Shown here: positions 33,844 to 47,544 of the stretch, one piece after another | How the letters are laid out: each line of letters begins with the position of its first letter | How positions within the stretch are numbered: position 1 is the first letter of the stretch | NCBI GenBank assembly: GCA_021397835.1 | Contig: JAJFZO010000184.1 | Coordinates: forward strand, 372,001 to 436,000 | Direction of reading: 5' to 3' | Source: Moringa oleifera | Lineage: Eukaryota; Streptophyta; Magnoliopsida; Brassicales; Moringaceae | Length of the DNA: 64,000 nt | Made by a program: the position numbers and the translations under genes | The notes under the pieces: model-generated | What the model saw: the letters and a program-made list of their open reading frames with translations, nothing else | Told to the model about the DNA's origin: nothing | Databases searched by the model: none

Positions 33844-36800
33844 TCAGCTATTCCTTCTCACAAAAACAATGTCTGGACTAGGAAGGAGTTGGGAAACAGA
33901 GTTCTTCATCGTTGCTTTGGGGTTGTGCTTCAATCCTGGCTGAAGCCTAACCTGTGATTTCAGTTCAAATAAAGAACAATCAGAACTGGAGACAGTGCAA
34001 TGTTGAAACTCAAGCTTCTTTTTAAAAACCAGAACTATGTAAAGAATCCAAAAGCTTCACTCCAAATAAATCCAGAAAATAACTATGCCTCCTATGCTAA
34101 GCCAGCCATCTATTGCCCGATGCACTATACAAAAGATCCACTTGACTGGAAGCAATTTTGTCATGCCTTCTACTTCCTTGAGATGTTCAAAACCAAAACC
34201 ACTACAAACCTTAAGTTCCAAGAACGTAAGCAATTTTATCATGTCAATCAGATGATGATAGCTGCTGCACCTATGTGTCGGATTCCATAATTAGTAGCTT
34301 TAAAAAGCAGAAAACATCCACAAAAACCCAGAAGAGGGAGCGAATTCCAGAACATAGTACAACTAGCCAACAAGAAAAACTGAAAGCAAGACTGACAAAT
34401 CGCAATCTCCCTGTCCCTCTCGTCTTAATGATCTGAAAGCAGACACAACTGTCGTGTAATTATCAAACCTTCAATGTTAGAATTCACTCATCCAGAGTGA
34501 TGCATCAACTCATTCCAGCAGATCATACTAGTCCTGGTTATTCATTCTCAGAGGCTAGTTAACTTTTTTGGTAACTCCTGATAAGCACAGTTAAGTTCCC
34601 CAACAATATCCTGGGAACAAGAGGCTCGGGAGTCAAAATACTGAACTCCATTCAAAACTTGATACTCATTAAGACAATCTGTAAAATATTATCTTTCTTT
34701 TTATTAGGGAACAATTTGTAAAACATTATATCAATGTGGCAACGTTTGTTAAAAGGTTAAGAGAGAGAAATCGACCAATTGCACAAACCTCATAGTGCTC
34801 AAGCAATGATGCAAACAAAGTTGCAACTATTTGAATTACAAACTTCTGCCCAAGACAGGCACGTGTACCAGATCCAAAGGGAAGAAATGCTGCATTCTCA
34901 TGTGGATCATTCAACACAAAGGAGCTCTTCCAACAATTCACATCTGTAGCAGCACCTGAGAATAATTTATTATAAAAAAAATGGATTACAGCCTCATAGT
35001 TGTTGCACATTTCCTAACTCATTATAATGCAAACTAGATGGTACAATGAATGCACACATGTAATTCTCTTTGAAAGCAAATTTCTAGGTGAGTATGGTTA
35101 TATTACTTACGTTTTAAGGAACACAATATACAATCAGGAGTGTATGCAAAGACATTAATGTAAGAAAAGGCATGAAACTGTCTAGCATTGCTACATTATG
35201 GGGAGAAGGAACTGCAGGTGTATGCCCATCAGAAACCAAACAGACTTTGGACAACTCAATTGCAGAGGAGAACGTCGGTAGGGAATAGTATTAAACTGAG
35301 AATAAATTAGTTGAAATGTAGGAAGAAAGCACAGCTGTAAATGACATACTGCGTACATATTCAGACCCTGTAGATAGAAAACGATATGGGTTAAATTCGC
35401 TAGCATCAGTCCCCCAACTGGACTTGTCCCTCTGCACCAAATGTACAGGTACAACAAGAACTGCTCCAGCAGGTAAAATTACACCATTCTTGAGACCCAA
35501 ATCTTCAAGCAGAAGCAAAGAAAAGAGAAGTGTCAGTAACTGTAATTAGTTAAGCAATAAAGAGATCAGCATCAGCAACGATAGTTTAACTGCCAAATTG
35601 ACAAAATGAACCCAGGCATCATTCCACAATATAGCTTAACTCCTGAAAGAATAACAGAATCAAGCTAGTAATAAGCCACATTATAACTCAACTAAATAAA
35701 TTTTTTATTTAAAAAAATAAATAAATAAAGCTCAAACCAAAATAAAAATGAAAAAATAAAACTCTATAGACTTTATTCCAAATGAACATTGCCTAACTAC
35801 ATGTCATTCTAGTTGAGACTGTGAGAACCTCCTCGAAACATATTTAAGGAGCTAACTCTAACACCAGACTCCAACCAAATCTCTTGAGGCAACCCTCCAG
35901 TTAAGCACCTTCAAAAATGGTCCAAAAGACAGGTTTCACATCACAAGCCTGAAACACTACCATATAAAAATACGACCACATTTTTGAAAGGCAAACACAC
36001 TCAATTTGCAATGTTTAAACCTCAGATTTATTCACAAAATTACAAGATACAACCAAACAACCACCAAGAGAAGTAATATCTCTTGAAAGTTCCAACACAC
36101 TGGCCATCCACATGATCCAACCTTAGAAGAATATTTTTACAAGCATGTTTGGATTTGTTTCTATCTTTTGTTCTCAAACAAGGTTTTTACAAGAACAGGA
36201 AAATGTTTTCGTTGTTTTGTACTGTAAGCATTCACTGGTATCTATTGACTTTAAATGTTCCAGTTTTTATGTCTCATTACATTTGGCAGTACATTTTAAT
36301 ATCAAAGCACTTATCTTCCACTCTTAAACATGTTTCTTCGCATTCCTAGAGATTGATATATCAACAGCCTTAAAGAACAACAGGAAACATCCATAAGATG
36401 TTCTTAAAAAATAGGATAGAAAACTTGTTTACAGAAGCAGCAACAAAAAATATTTCAGTATCTGGGAACTGTCATCTTGTCTGTGCAGAGACAACCAAAT
36501 AGTGCCAACACACTGAAACCCCAAATTCCATGTAAAGATATAATTTCCTTAAAATTACCAGCCAAAAAAAAAAAAAAAAACAAAGCACCAGTAGTTAGAT
36601 AATTGTGCTTAGCTTAAGATCAAAATAAGAGTCATCAGCAAAATGGCACAAAAAAAAGAGTAGGACACCGAATGGCCTCATAGGCAGATAAAGTAGAGAG
36701 AGTCTTCATAGTTTTTTACAGGCATCACTCCTCAGGGTGATTCAAAATGCCAGATATACATCAATTCCACTAAATGCCACACGATGAAGGAAGATTCAAG

Positions 36801-39800
36801 AAACCATTTCCCACAGTACTAGATCTGTCCCAAAATTCACATCCTGGTGCCACAAACCCGTCTAAACTACCATAAATGGATCAGGTAGTATATTTCTACA
36901 CTAAAGATTCACGTAAAGGTGAACTGAACTGAAGACTATGTACATTTCATGTTGTACAGACAGATTACAATCATCTCCAATCATAATATCCTAGGACCCC
37001 TACGTATCACAAGCTTCAATATAGACGGGAAAAACGGTAACGTATATCCAAAAGAGAATACAACATGCCATGACCAATGAAGCAATGCCTCACCATGTTT
37101 CAGAGAACATCTCTGTAGCAAAGGTCCTGCTGGCAGAAGACGGGCAGATTCATAAACAGTTGCCAATAATAGAAGCATCTTATCAAGATCAGGTTGGTCC
37201 TGCTTTGCACAGGTTTCCTTTGCCATAATTATTTCTGAGTAAATCTGCAAGGATTCAATTTCAAGATAGAAAAGACATTGCGAATAGGGTGATCAGAAAA
37301 TAAACCGAGGTACAAAATATCTCCATAATCAAATTTGTTTCCAATTATCAATCAAATACAACTAAAGTTACATGCAGTTTAATTCAGTCTAAGATCAAAA
37401 CCATACCTAAACATAATGATGTTGCAACATTTTAACACAAAAGAATAACTTTGTGTCCAAAACAAGATTAATGGAACAGAGGGGACGACAACAAGCAATA
37501 AATACAGCATGTTAGATGAAAAGAAAATTGACTCTTACTAAGGAATACTGCAATAAATACCACATGTTGGATGAAAAGACCATTGATCCTTATTAACAGG
37601 GGGGAATAAACCTGTATGCACACAAGCGCTTCCAGCCTCCCATCAACGTTGGGAAAAACCGAGGAACAGCCAATTACAAAATCATAAAATTCCCAAGAAC
37701 ATGCAAGGGGAGAAAAGAAAAAAAAAAAAAAAAAGATACCTACCTTATCCTGCATTTCTGGATGGATGACAAGCCTTGCCAAGATATTAGCAATCAACCC
37801 TGCTGTCGTTAAACAGCCATGAAACATCACACCCATAATATTTCCACATGGTTCTTCCTTAGTACCAATATGACCACTGAGCTCCTGTAAGTTATCTGAC
37901 ATTACAACACCAGAACAAGGCAGTGCACCAGACACAGCCTCAGTGCCAGTTCTTGCAGTTTCACTGTGGGAGCTTTGATCCACACCACAAAACAATTTGC
38001 AGCCTTTTCTGCACTGCTGAACAATGTCTTGAGTTAAGCATTTCAGCTTTTTGCATAAGCGCTGGTACCTCCAAAATCCTCGTTTCCAGAAAGGGGTAAT
38101 GCTGTATGAAGCCCAAAAGCAAGCATCCTTAGCTATCATCATCAGGAGTTCCTGATAAATATTTGCCTGTGACCAAGCCAAGAATGCATTCCCAAAAAGT
38201 GTTGCCCCCAATAAGGTAAAGGCCATATGCTGAGAAACTATTGTACAACTAATACTTCCTTCACCCACGGTCTCATGTACTCTTTCCATAATACAGTCCA
38301 CAGCCTTTGTAGGAATAACATTTGCTCTCTCAACCAACTTTCCATTCAATTCCACTGCCAAAGATTCCCTTCTCTTTTGTACCTGCACATGGTGAAAAAG
38401 CATGCACCTCTAAATAATAGCAGCAAGAGAAAAGGTGCTCCATCATGCCATAATACTTGAAAGAAAACAAAGCGACAAAAGAGATCAATATTTTGTTCTT
38501 TTTTCTTTTTCCTTTTTTTTTTTTAATTTTATAACTGTGGCATCTAACAGATCCCCCTCCTTTCTCCCGCTTGGGGCCTAGCCGACTAATCCACAGGGTA
38601 CAGAGTGTGCCAGTAACAAGCCCCATCCCCAAGCAAGGCAGTGCTTCAGTGAAACCATTTGTTCATCCTTTAACAGTGGGCATATTTTATTCCATCAAAT
38701 GATCTTGCAGTAGCATCCTAATACTTTGTACAAACACACAAATTGATGATCTGAAGATATCAAATTGACAGCTCCCAAAGAATTAAAAATACCATGGGAA
38801 CAAAATTATAAAGCGGAGGATATCTACAACTTACATTACTTCAATAGAAAATAATGTTGAACGTTGCAGACTTCAGTTAACAATGAGCACAAAACAAATG
38901 ACAGCAAATGGAATATGCTTATTCCTAAAGCCCCAAAAACTGACGCCTTGCACTGAAAATACGTGCTTATATACATTTCTCTCATATATTTTTTACGCTG
39001 GAGTCTAATAAACTTAAAATTCCACATACTGACTTCGAAAGTAGCTCAAAAACAATTTAAATACAAAAATAGAGACAATATGGCACCTGGAAAACAATAG
39101 GATTGTAAAACATTGAAAAAAAAAAAAAAAAAAGAGAGAGAGAACAACAGTCAACAGAGCAACATGGCTTAGATATTAGAAAATATTAGGAAGATAACAC
39201 TATGGGAACAAATTTATACAGCGGAGGATATCTACAACTTACATTCCTTCAATAGAAAATAATGTTGCATATTGCAGGCTTCAGTTAACAGTGAGCACAA
39301 AACAAATGACGGCAAATGGAATATGGTTATTCTTAAAGGCCCAAACATGGAAGCCTTGCACAGAAAATACGTGCTTATATACATTCCTCTTACATATTTT
39401 TATGCAGGAGTCTAATAAACTTAAAATTCCATATACAGACTTTGAAAGCAGCACAAAAACAATTTAAATACAACAATGGAGACAACATGGCCCCTGGAAA
39501 AGGGTAGGATTGTAAAACAAAAAAAAAAGGAGAACACCAGTCAACAGAACAACATGGCTTAGATATTAGAAAATATCAGGAAGATAATAACCAAGCGCAC
39601 GTTAACCACATGAGTTCCAAACTACTAAGGTTCAAAGACCACATACAGACTTAATCAAAAAGGTGAAACACAAGCGAAAACATGTTACCGGAGGACAAAA
39701 GTGAAGTGAAGAAAGCACATTGATAATATTCAAACCAAACGAGAAAAGTATATTTCCAAGAATCAGGCACAAACAGAGCAGGGCAGTGAACTTAGTATCT

Positions 39801-42800
39801 TCCTACCAAGATAGATGATGCAAAAGTATGGACCTCCTACCACTGAAATCAGCTATATTTTCTGACAGACTGTCAGAAAACAGTGAATCAATCGTCAACT
39901 TCTGCAAGCACCACCAGCAGTCAAATTACAAGCTCTAATTTTTTTTCTTTCCAAGAAGGTTTCCTTTTTAATAATACTATGTTATAGCTTGGAAATGAAT
40001 GCAAATTCTTAAATTATCTCAGAGGACAAACAAAATCAATTCTCTGAAAACCCATGTCTGTTTCTTTGCTGAATTAATTATTTGACAACCGTTGCCTGCT
40101 TCTTTGTTGCTACCTCAATGTTAGATAACAGAAATAATTGTTCTTACTGACTATTTGCACCTGATAAAAATTCCACCTGTCTAAATGTCAAAACAGAGAA
40201 ACTGTATACTTCCTTGAGAATTAAAAAGGATCTGGAGGATATTTCCTCTATGTCACTAAATGTCCAATATCTTGAACCCACAGCAAGAAAAATCATGGAT
40301 TTCAACCAAGGGAGAATTTGCATAATACCATCTGGCATCCACTACTATGTTGAGCAACAAATCATCACAATGGTTAAAGTTGTGGAAGAAGTATTGATAC
40401 CAAGACTCTTGCTTGGGGAATGAACTTAGACAATCCAAATCAGAGATGTATATATACAAAACAAACTATTTTGCGATAAGACTTCTAACTTTAGTGAAAT
40501 AAAAGTGTATCAATAATATTTTTAAAAATAATAATCAACGACAAGCATATCCACAGAGAGATGATAAATGAATAACAATCCAGGTGAATATGACACAGAT
40601 GGATGGGTTATGCTCAATCATAAGAATTCATCCAATCTCACCAAAAGATGAAAAATTATAAGATCGAAAAAGAAATCAAGGAAAGAAAGTATTTAAGGAG
40701 GAATGTACAAGTTCAGAAGAAATCAGACATTTTAAGAAGTTTGTCTGGTATTGACTCACTAATAATATAGAAGTAAAGGGAAAGAAAGTCTAGAAAATGA
40801 GCTAGGTTTGCATGAACACAAGAATATAAGTCACAGAGACTTTTAGGTATTCATATGTTGAATGTTCAATGGGAGCATCAAGAAAATTCTGCTCAAGAAA
40901 ACAATCACCAGACCAGAACAAAATCCAAAAAATAATACATTAAGGCTTTTTTTTTTTTTTTGGGAGCAGAAACAAAGAAGTGTATTATATACTAAGCACA
41001 AGGGGATGCAACCCATTACATATTTAGTTAGTTATTAGAGGTTAGTAATTCTATGAACTCATATAGATCTTCCTCATTTACAAAATCAGCCCCGGACTCC
41101 CAGAATTTTAACAACCTAACACAAGAGTCACTAATTACATTGAACAAAGTTTCACAATTATCAAAAGTCCTCCTGTTTCTATCACACCAAGCACTCCAAA
41201 AATCAAGGTATCATCCTAGCCACTTTCCCTTTCCTACCCCCAAACCCCTGTCCTGTCCAAGCTCTATTTATGCCTCTACTGACCCCACTACTGCCCAGGA
41301 CAGCCCCAGCATCCTTAGAAGCAACGCCCACAGATCTACAGTCCATTTACACCGAATCAAAATATGAAAAACAGTCTCACTTTGTTCTTTGCACAGATAG
41401 CATCTGTTAACCAAAATCTTTTCCCATTTTCTTCAATTATCAATTGTCAGAATTTTCCCCCTTATTGCCTCCCAAGTGAAAAAAGCTACCTTGGGAGGCA
41501 CCCTGACGTTTTTCCAAATCTGTTTCCAGGGAAATTGGATCCCCTCATTCCAGTTGCCGAGCCCCCTGAAATAAGACTTCAATGTAAAATTGCTTCTGTC
41601 TCTACTGCCAAGCTTCTACAACACATTGTCCTGCATACTGCTTTCTAGCCTGACTCTCTGGATCTTAGTGAAGAATGAATATATGGGATTAAGCCCATGA
41701 TACAAAATAGCAGCTCTTAAATTAACAATGTCAATGGTCCAAAAATAAAGAGAAAAATGTGCACATGGGAACTTTAATGAGGAAGACATTTTGCAAGCAA
41801 CCTCAAATATTTGGAATTAGACATTGTAATCCAAAATTACACCAGCAATATAAAGTTCCCACATCCATTACTGTAGTCAACCGACCGGTATGCATTAAAT
41901 GAGGTAGTAATATCATTCACTAATTCACAAAAGTTCCACAAAAACTGCATGGAACCCTAAGTAGCCAGAAAGGTTCAAAAGAGTATTTTAAGTTGTTCTA
42001 AACTGTAAACTGCAAATATAGACTCATTGCTTTGCATCATGCAATGCATTTAACCACTTTTCATACAAACTCAACAGGAGCTGTGTATCTCAAGTAGGCA
42101 ATAGAACATACAAATAAGATGGAAAACCAATATTAAAAAGATAAAAGAAAGAACATCAAGCTTGTACCTTCTCAAAGGAGGATGCAAATAGGCTTGAGTG
42201 TCCAAATGCCAAACGGAAAGCTTTGCCAGTCAAAGGAAGCTTATCCTCAGCCTTTAAAAGCATCTCTTTGATAACGGCAGGATCCTTTATTGACACCAAA
42301 AGCTGAGTAGGCCCCAACCACAGTTTGACAACTGAACCATATTTTTCATGTGAATCTGACAAAATGTCTATGAGAAAGATAGTAAAAGGAAAAGTCAGCA
42401 ACAGCAATATAGAAAAATCAATCTCACACTTGAAACACATTATTATCAGAACATACAATCCAATACTTGGTTTGAAAATTATGGTTTCAGTAATAAGTAA
42501 CTAATATTTAAGATATTAGGAGGTCAAAAGATCCTTTCCATCAAACAAATTACATAAAATTTCTCAACAAACAAAAAGAAACAAGAAAACCAACTGCTCT
42601 TGCCAAATAACTTATAACAGATAAGATAGTAATTTTAGAAATTCCGCCACTTCAAGACCGAGTGATCCTTCCATTACCAATAACCTATCCTCAGAAATTA
42701 CAGCAATCCACTTGACTAAAGATTTCTCAAATTAGATTCTGTCCAAACGAAAACAAAATCCAGGGAATTGAAATCGAAGAAGTAAATAAAGAGAAAAAAA

Positions 42801-43124
42801 AAAAGAAAGATAACGAAAAGGAAACTAACCGGTGAAACTTTCTCGGGAAACAAGCTTGGAATGGCCGAAGAAGGAAGGACAAGGAGGCCCAGGAATCTTG
42901 GCAGCTTGAGTCCACAATCTGAAAAACTTGACAACCTTTTGAAGCAAAAGAGAAGTGACTGCAATGAGAGAGATCCATAAGAGGGCGTTGATTTCCCAGA
43001 CGGCATATTCCCTAAGGAAGACAGAGCTTTCGGGGGAATTGCTAGTCCCGGAAATTGATTCTGGTGATGGGAATAGAAACGAGAAGAGAGCGTCAAGTCT
43101 GGAGTGACCACCGCATGAATTCAT
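33844..43124 (-). CDS. Cytochrome P450, seven exons, apparently intact (570 aa)
   Basis: The exons are 43124-42830, 42367-42168, 38382-37744, 37244-37094, 35502-35350, 34955-34789 and 33951-33844. All introns are GT-AG and the phases join into one frame of 571 codons including TGA. The N-terminus has about 45 residues before a membrane anchor (INALLWISLIAVTSLLL), then the proline hinge IPGPPCPSFFGH. Later motifs are ESAR (410-413, K-helix), FNPYRF (465-470) and the haem loop FLPFGSGTRACLG with ligand Cys513. The I-helix near 352-358 reads FHGCLTT, with Leu where P450s usually have Asp or Glu before Thr. Residues 280-330 form an insertion rich in Ser and Gly. The product would be an ER-anchored haem enzyme. 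I cannot fix the CYP family or substrate. Intron 2 is 3.8 kb and carries a LINE fragment and a duplication. No defects were seen. Confidence 0.92.
38794..39588. repeat. Tandem duplication, about 408 bp, in P450 intron 2
   Basis: Copy 1 (38794-39200) and copy 2 (39202-39588) align throughout, for example GCGGAGGATATCTACAACTT, ACGTGCTTATATACATT and AACATGGCTTAGATATTAGA. Copies differ by scattered substitutions and by the length of an A run near 39115 and 39517. The period is about 408 bp. No coding role. Confidence 0.9.
40945..41645 (-). mobile_element. L1-type LINE 3' fragment in P450 intron 2
   Basis: Minus-strand translation gives QIWKNVRVPPKVAFFTWEA, then RCYLCKEQSETVFHI, which is the zinc-binding reverse-transcriptase tail (zf-RVT) of plant L1-type LINEs. 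Frameshifts follow. The minus-strand 3' end is a 16-base A run (T run at 40948-40963 on the plus strand). The copy is 5'-truncated, as is usual for target-primed insertion, and lies in the same orientation as the P450. A target duplication was not found by eye. Confidence 0.82.
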
Positions 43125-44679
43125 TTTGGTTCCTCTTTCATAAGGTAAAAGCTTCCTACAAGGAGGGATCGCTATGGCGGTTGTTTTCTCGATGCTTCTA
43201 CAAACGCGTCCGTTTTTTCTTTCTCGTTTGCCTTCGAGCTCTTCGAATGTTTAAATGTCACTCTTAAATTTGTCAAAGTATCATGTGCCACTTGCTGCGT
43301 GTGGGGTCTACCACGACAACCATGTTTGTCCCACTGTTAAATATCCATACAATATTCTTAATTTTCAATATCGACATTTAAAATTAAAAATCATCATGAA
43401 AAATTAAAAAGAAGTGAAATTGTTGTATTTTATTATTTAAATAAAATAATAAAATAAATATAAATATAAAATTTTTATTAAATTATATAAAATTTATATA
43501 TAAAGATATTTATTTATTCGTAATCATAAAACCTTGATATTTATCTAAAATTATTAATCAAATCCTCATAATTAAAAAAAACGATAATTAAACTCTAATA
43601 TATTATTTTAGACTAAATTAAATTTTATTAAAAAATAATTTTAAAATATTTAATTAAAAATTTTATGTAATAAATTTCTATTTCAAATATTTTACAAATA
43701 TAAAGAGGCATTCAAGCTATCATCATAATAAATTTTAAAATTTTTTAAATACTAAGAATATATTTTTAAAAACTTATGCAGTTTAAATTTTAAAAAATTT
43801 ACAAAAAATTGATATTATATAAAAATTATATAAATTTAAAAAATAGATTAAAAATAAAGTGAAGAATTTATTTTAGTTATTTTTTAGGTATTTTAATAAT
43901 AAAAATATTTTTAATTTTAATAATTATTTGAGTTAATTTCTGATTAAACAAAATCGTTATATCAAGATTCAATGTTTTACTTTTTAAAAATGAAACTTTA
44001 ATTGGTAATATAAGATAAATATTAAAATTTTATATTACTTTTATCTAAATAAAAAACTAAGAAAATAAACTATGATAAAATCTAGAAAAAAATCTAGAAA
44101 AGCATCAATAATAAAATCTTGTAAATTTCAAAAAGTTAATAAAAACCAAGGAAACAAAAAAGTTTAAAAAATCAAGAAAACAACCAAAGATCATAAGAAA
44201 ATAAAATCGAAAGAAAATAGTAGAAAATAAATTTAAATAAAATATAAAATCCAAACAATTAATAAAATTCAAATTAAATTATATAAAAATTGTTAAAAAA
44301 GAAAAATAAAATTTAATAATAAAAATTTAATAAAATCCAAACAATTCAAAGAAAATAATTAAAAAACACAAAAGATTAAAAAACTTAAAAATGAAAAATA
44401 GCAAAAAAAATATAAAATGACTTAAAACAATTCAAGAATCATAAAATATTATACAGAAAAAACTTTTGAAAAACAATCTTCATTTACTTTGATCTTTTAA
44501 AGAAAAACATAATAAAAATATAATAAATTAAACAATAAAAAATTAAAAATACAACAAAAATATTAAAAGTATCCAAAATAAATAAATAAAATATATAAAA
44601 ATTAAATTAAATTCAAATAATTGATGAATAAAAAAAATTAAAAACCAAATAAACGAACCAAATTGTAACCATTTAGTGA
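43125..44679. other. P450 upstream region grading into A-rich DNA
   Basis: The first 200 bp upstream of the P450 start (43125-43330) are of mixed composition and should hold its promoter, though no clear TATA box was recognised. From about 43400 the plus strand becomes strongly A-rich and low in complexity. This is probably the outer part of the long inverted repeat that is clear from 44680. Confidence 0.45.
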
Positions 44680-46588
44680 TATCTAATATTTGTTGTCTTA
44701 CTGAATTAAAATAGTCAAAGATGATAACAGTAAAAAATAATTAATGTATTTAAAATTTATATTTTTATTATAAAAAATTAAAAAATGTAAGATCACTTCA
44801 TGTATATTTATAATTTAAAATGACACATCTTTAAAATGAAGAGAAATAAATGAAAAAAATAACATAAAATTGTTTTTCTAATTATCACAAAGATATTATC
44901 CAAATTTTATTCATAAAATTTTTTTGAAAAATGAAAAAATAACCCAAAAAATCTTTTAAAATATACAAAACACAAAAGACAAAAGAAAAAAATAGAAAAA
45001 AATTTTAAAATATATAAAAATCATTAAAAATTCAAAAAATAAAACCAAATAAAAATATAGAATATCAAATAAAATTTGAAAAACTAAAACAATGAAATTA
45101 CTAAAAAAAAATAAGAGAAAGAAACTAAAAAGAACCCAACAATATACATATATATATATACAAGAAAAAATGAAAAAAAAAAAACAAAGTAACTAGAAGA
45201 AAATAAGAAAAATTAAAAAACACCAAAAAAAATTTTAAAACGAGGTCCAAAAATAACCAAAAAAGCTAAAGAAAATCTAATAAAATCAAGAAGATATAAA
45301 AAAAAAAAAAGGTTTTGCATATTGGCTAGAAGAAAAACAAGAAAAACAAATATTTAAACTAACATAAGAAAATATAATTTAATAATAGTAATAATTCATT
45401 TTCTTGAATTCTATTGCCCATCCACATGAGATCAAGAGACCATCATCCAAATACAATTAGGATGCTTTCATATTTTACTTAATAACTTTTTCACAACACA
45501 AAAATATATGGTAATTTTTTAAAAACATGATAAATAATCAAAAAAAATTTGAGAATGCATCAATTAGCACAGAAAAATCATTTCATTAATATTTTAATTT
45601 TCAACATATCATGTTTTTTCAAGATATAAACTTCTTCTTATTAAGAAAATAGGTTTTTTTGGAGAGAGAGATAGATAGGACAACATGAAGAAGAGTTTGG
45701 ATGAGTGGGGTTAACACCACTGAATCATTGTCTGTGTTGGTTTTGGCAACTCTAAACAAAACAGAGTCTCCTTTACTCATATTATTTTAAATGGTCACAT
45801 GACTCAATGGATTGATTTTTCCTTTGACTTTGATTGACATTTTACAAAATATTTATCGATTTTTAAATGAACTTTACAAGATGCAATACATAAAATCTAA
45901 ATAAATAAATGAACAATTCAAAATTTTGATTCATTAATTAATTTGCTAGTTGGTTTTTTTCATTATCTGTTAAAATTAGAATAAATTTTCATTTAAAAAT
46001 TAAAAAATACTCAATTTAGTGGAAAATATAGAAAATTTTAAAAATTATTTAAAAACACAAAATTTTCACTAAAAATTTGAGATTAATGAGAAAAAGGAGG
46101 ATCACAAAGCTATAAATATATTCAAAAATAATTTTGATTTGTGTTGATGTTTTCAAGAAGCTACAAAAATGCAACCAATCAAAAAAATTTAGAAAATCTA
46201 ATAAAACAGACAAATTCCAAAGAAAAGTATAAAAGAACCAAAAATCCAAAAAGTAAATCAAATTAAAATACAAAATAAAATAAAATTCAAAAAATCAAAT
46301 CAACACAAAAAAATAAAACTAAAAAAATTAAAAAATAAATAAAAGTAATAAAATAATAAAATGTTGGATCTTATCAAATATAAAAAATAAAACAAAAAGT
46401 AATAAAAAATACCAAAAGATATAAAAATAAAGATAAAAATAAAAAATAGCGGAAAAGAAGAGAAAATATAATATAATATAGAAATAAAAGAAAAAATATC
46501 AAATAAAAGGTTTAAAAATAGAAAATGCAATGAAATTCATGTTTAAGCTTTTTCTCGAGAAAGGAAGCCAAGTCAACAGCTATTTAAA
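44680..46588 (+). repeat. Long inverted repeat, left arm (A-rich)
   Basis: The reverse complement of this arm runs colinearly with 47545-49680. Anchors are inner GACTTGGCTTC/GATTGGGTTCT, CATCAACACAAATCAAAA near 46150 against 48040, GAGTCATGTGACCATTTAAA/GAGTCATGTAGCCATTTAAA, AAACATCCTAATTGTACTTG-type sequence near 45460 against 48765, and ACTACTTTAGTTCAGCAAAA against ACTATTTTAATTCAGTAAGA near 44700. Arms differ by many substitutions and indels. No coding sequence. Similarity probably extends outward to about 43900 but is blurred by low complexity. Confidence 0.85.
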
Positions 46589-47544
46589 AAAAAATGAGAA
46601 CAGTAAATCATATATTTAAAGTAATTTGAGTTTTATTTTGATGATTTGAGTAGATGCCTAAATGATTTTAAATCCATCAAGTAATAAATACTTTACCAGA
46701 ATTTATTAAAGAAGAAGAAGTTACAAATTTATCGTGAAAAAAATACCAACCATGATAATTTCAAGAGTAATTCATATAAAATAATTCTTTACAAAATTAT
46801 TTGTAAAAAATTATTCTTACATAACAAAATATTTGCAAAAAAAAAATTAAAATTAACAACAATATCTAATAATCATAGTAGTCAAATTTTAATAAAAAAT
46901 TTTAAATATTGCAAATAAAAATAAAAAGTAATAAAAAACCATGATTTAATGAAATATTGAATCAAAACTCATGTAAATGCAAATTGCAAATGTAAAACAG
47001 CGGTAGTAAAAAGCAATGACAAAGTCGTAGCTCAATGCAATTTTCAATTACAAAATTATACAAAATATACTAAACTCAACTAAACTACACATCATTTTCT
47101 CTAAACTAAAATTAAAAACTACGTAGACAACTTCATCATCAAAGTCATCATTCTTCATAGTCATTTCATGGTCATACTTAGAACAACCTAAGTCTAACTA
47201 ATGAATCACATAAGAGATGGTTTGTGTATCCACATTACATAACAAAGAAATGTCAAGAACATCAAGAGATAATCATATATCACTAATAGTAAATGCTTGC
47301 TTCTAAGCACACAGTCTATATTGTCGAAAACCAATTTGTTATTGCTGTGTCATTAAAAAAATAGAAAAAGTATACTAATGAAGACAAAAAAGCACCAAAA
47401 TAAGTTGGAGCATCCATTGTTCGATGAGTTTAAAATCATCTAGGCATCCACTCAGATTATCAAAACAAAACTCGAACTATCCTAAATACATGATTTGTTG
47501 CTCTTCTTTTTTGTTTTAAGATAGATATGATTTACATCACACCT
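46589..47544. other. Spacer (loop) of the long inverted repeat
   Basis: Almost 1 kb of non-repeated AT-rich DNA between the two arms. No gene or RNA was recognised. It includes more complex sequence at 47080-47330 with no coding frame. Confidence 0.6.

Noticed and set aside
38227..38632. ORFs overlapping the P450 exon 3 edge on both strands
   Set aside because: One is the shadow of exon 3. The other runs into intron sequence without motifs. The splice sites give a consistent P450 reading.
41053..41648. Two plus-strand ORFs of 104 and 94 codons in P450 intron 2
   Set aside because: They lie opposite the LINE zf-RVT coding sequence and have no motif of their own.
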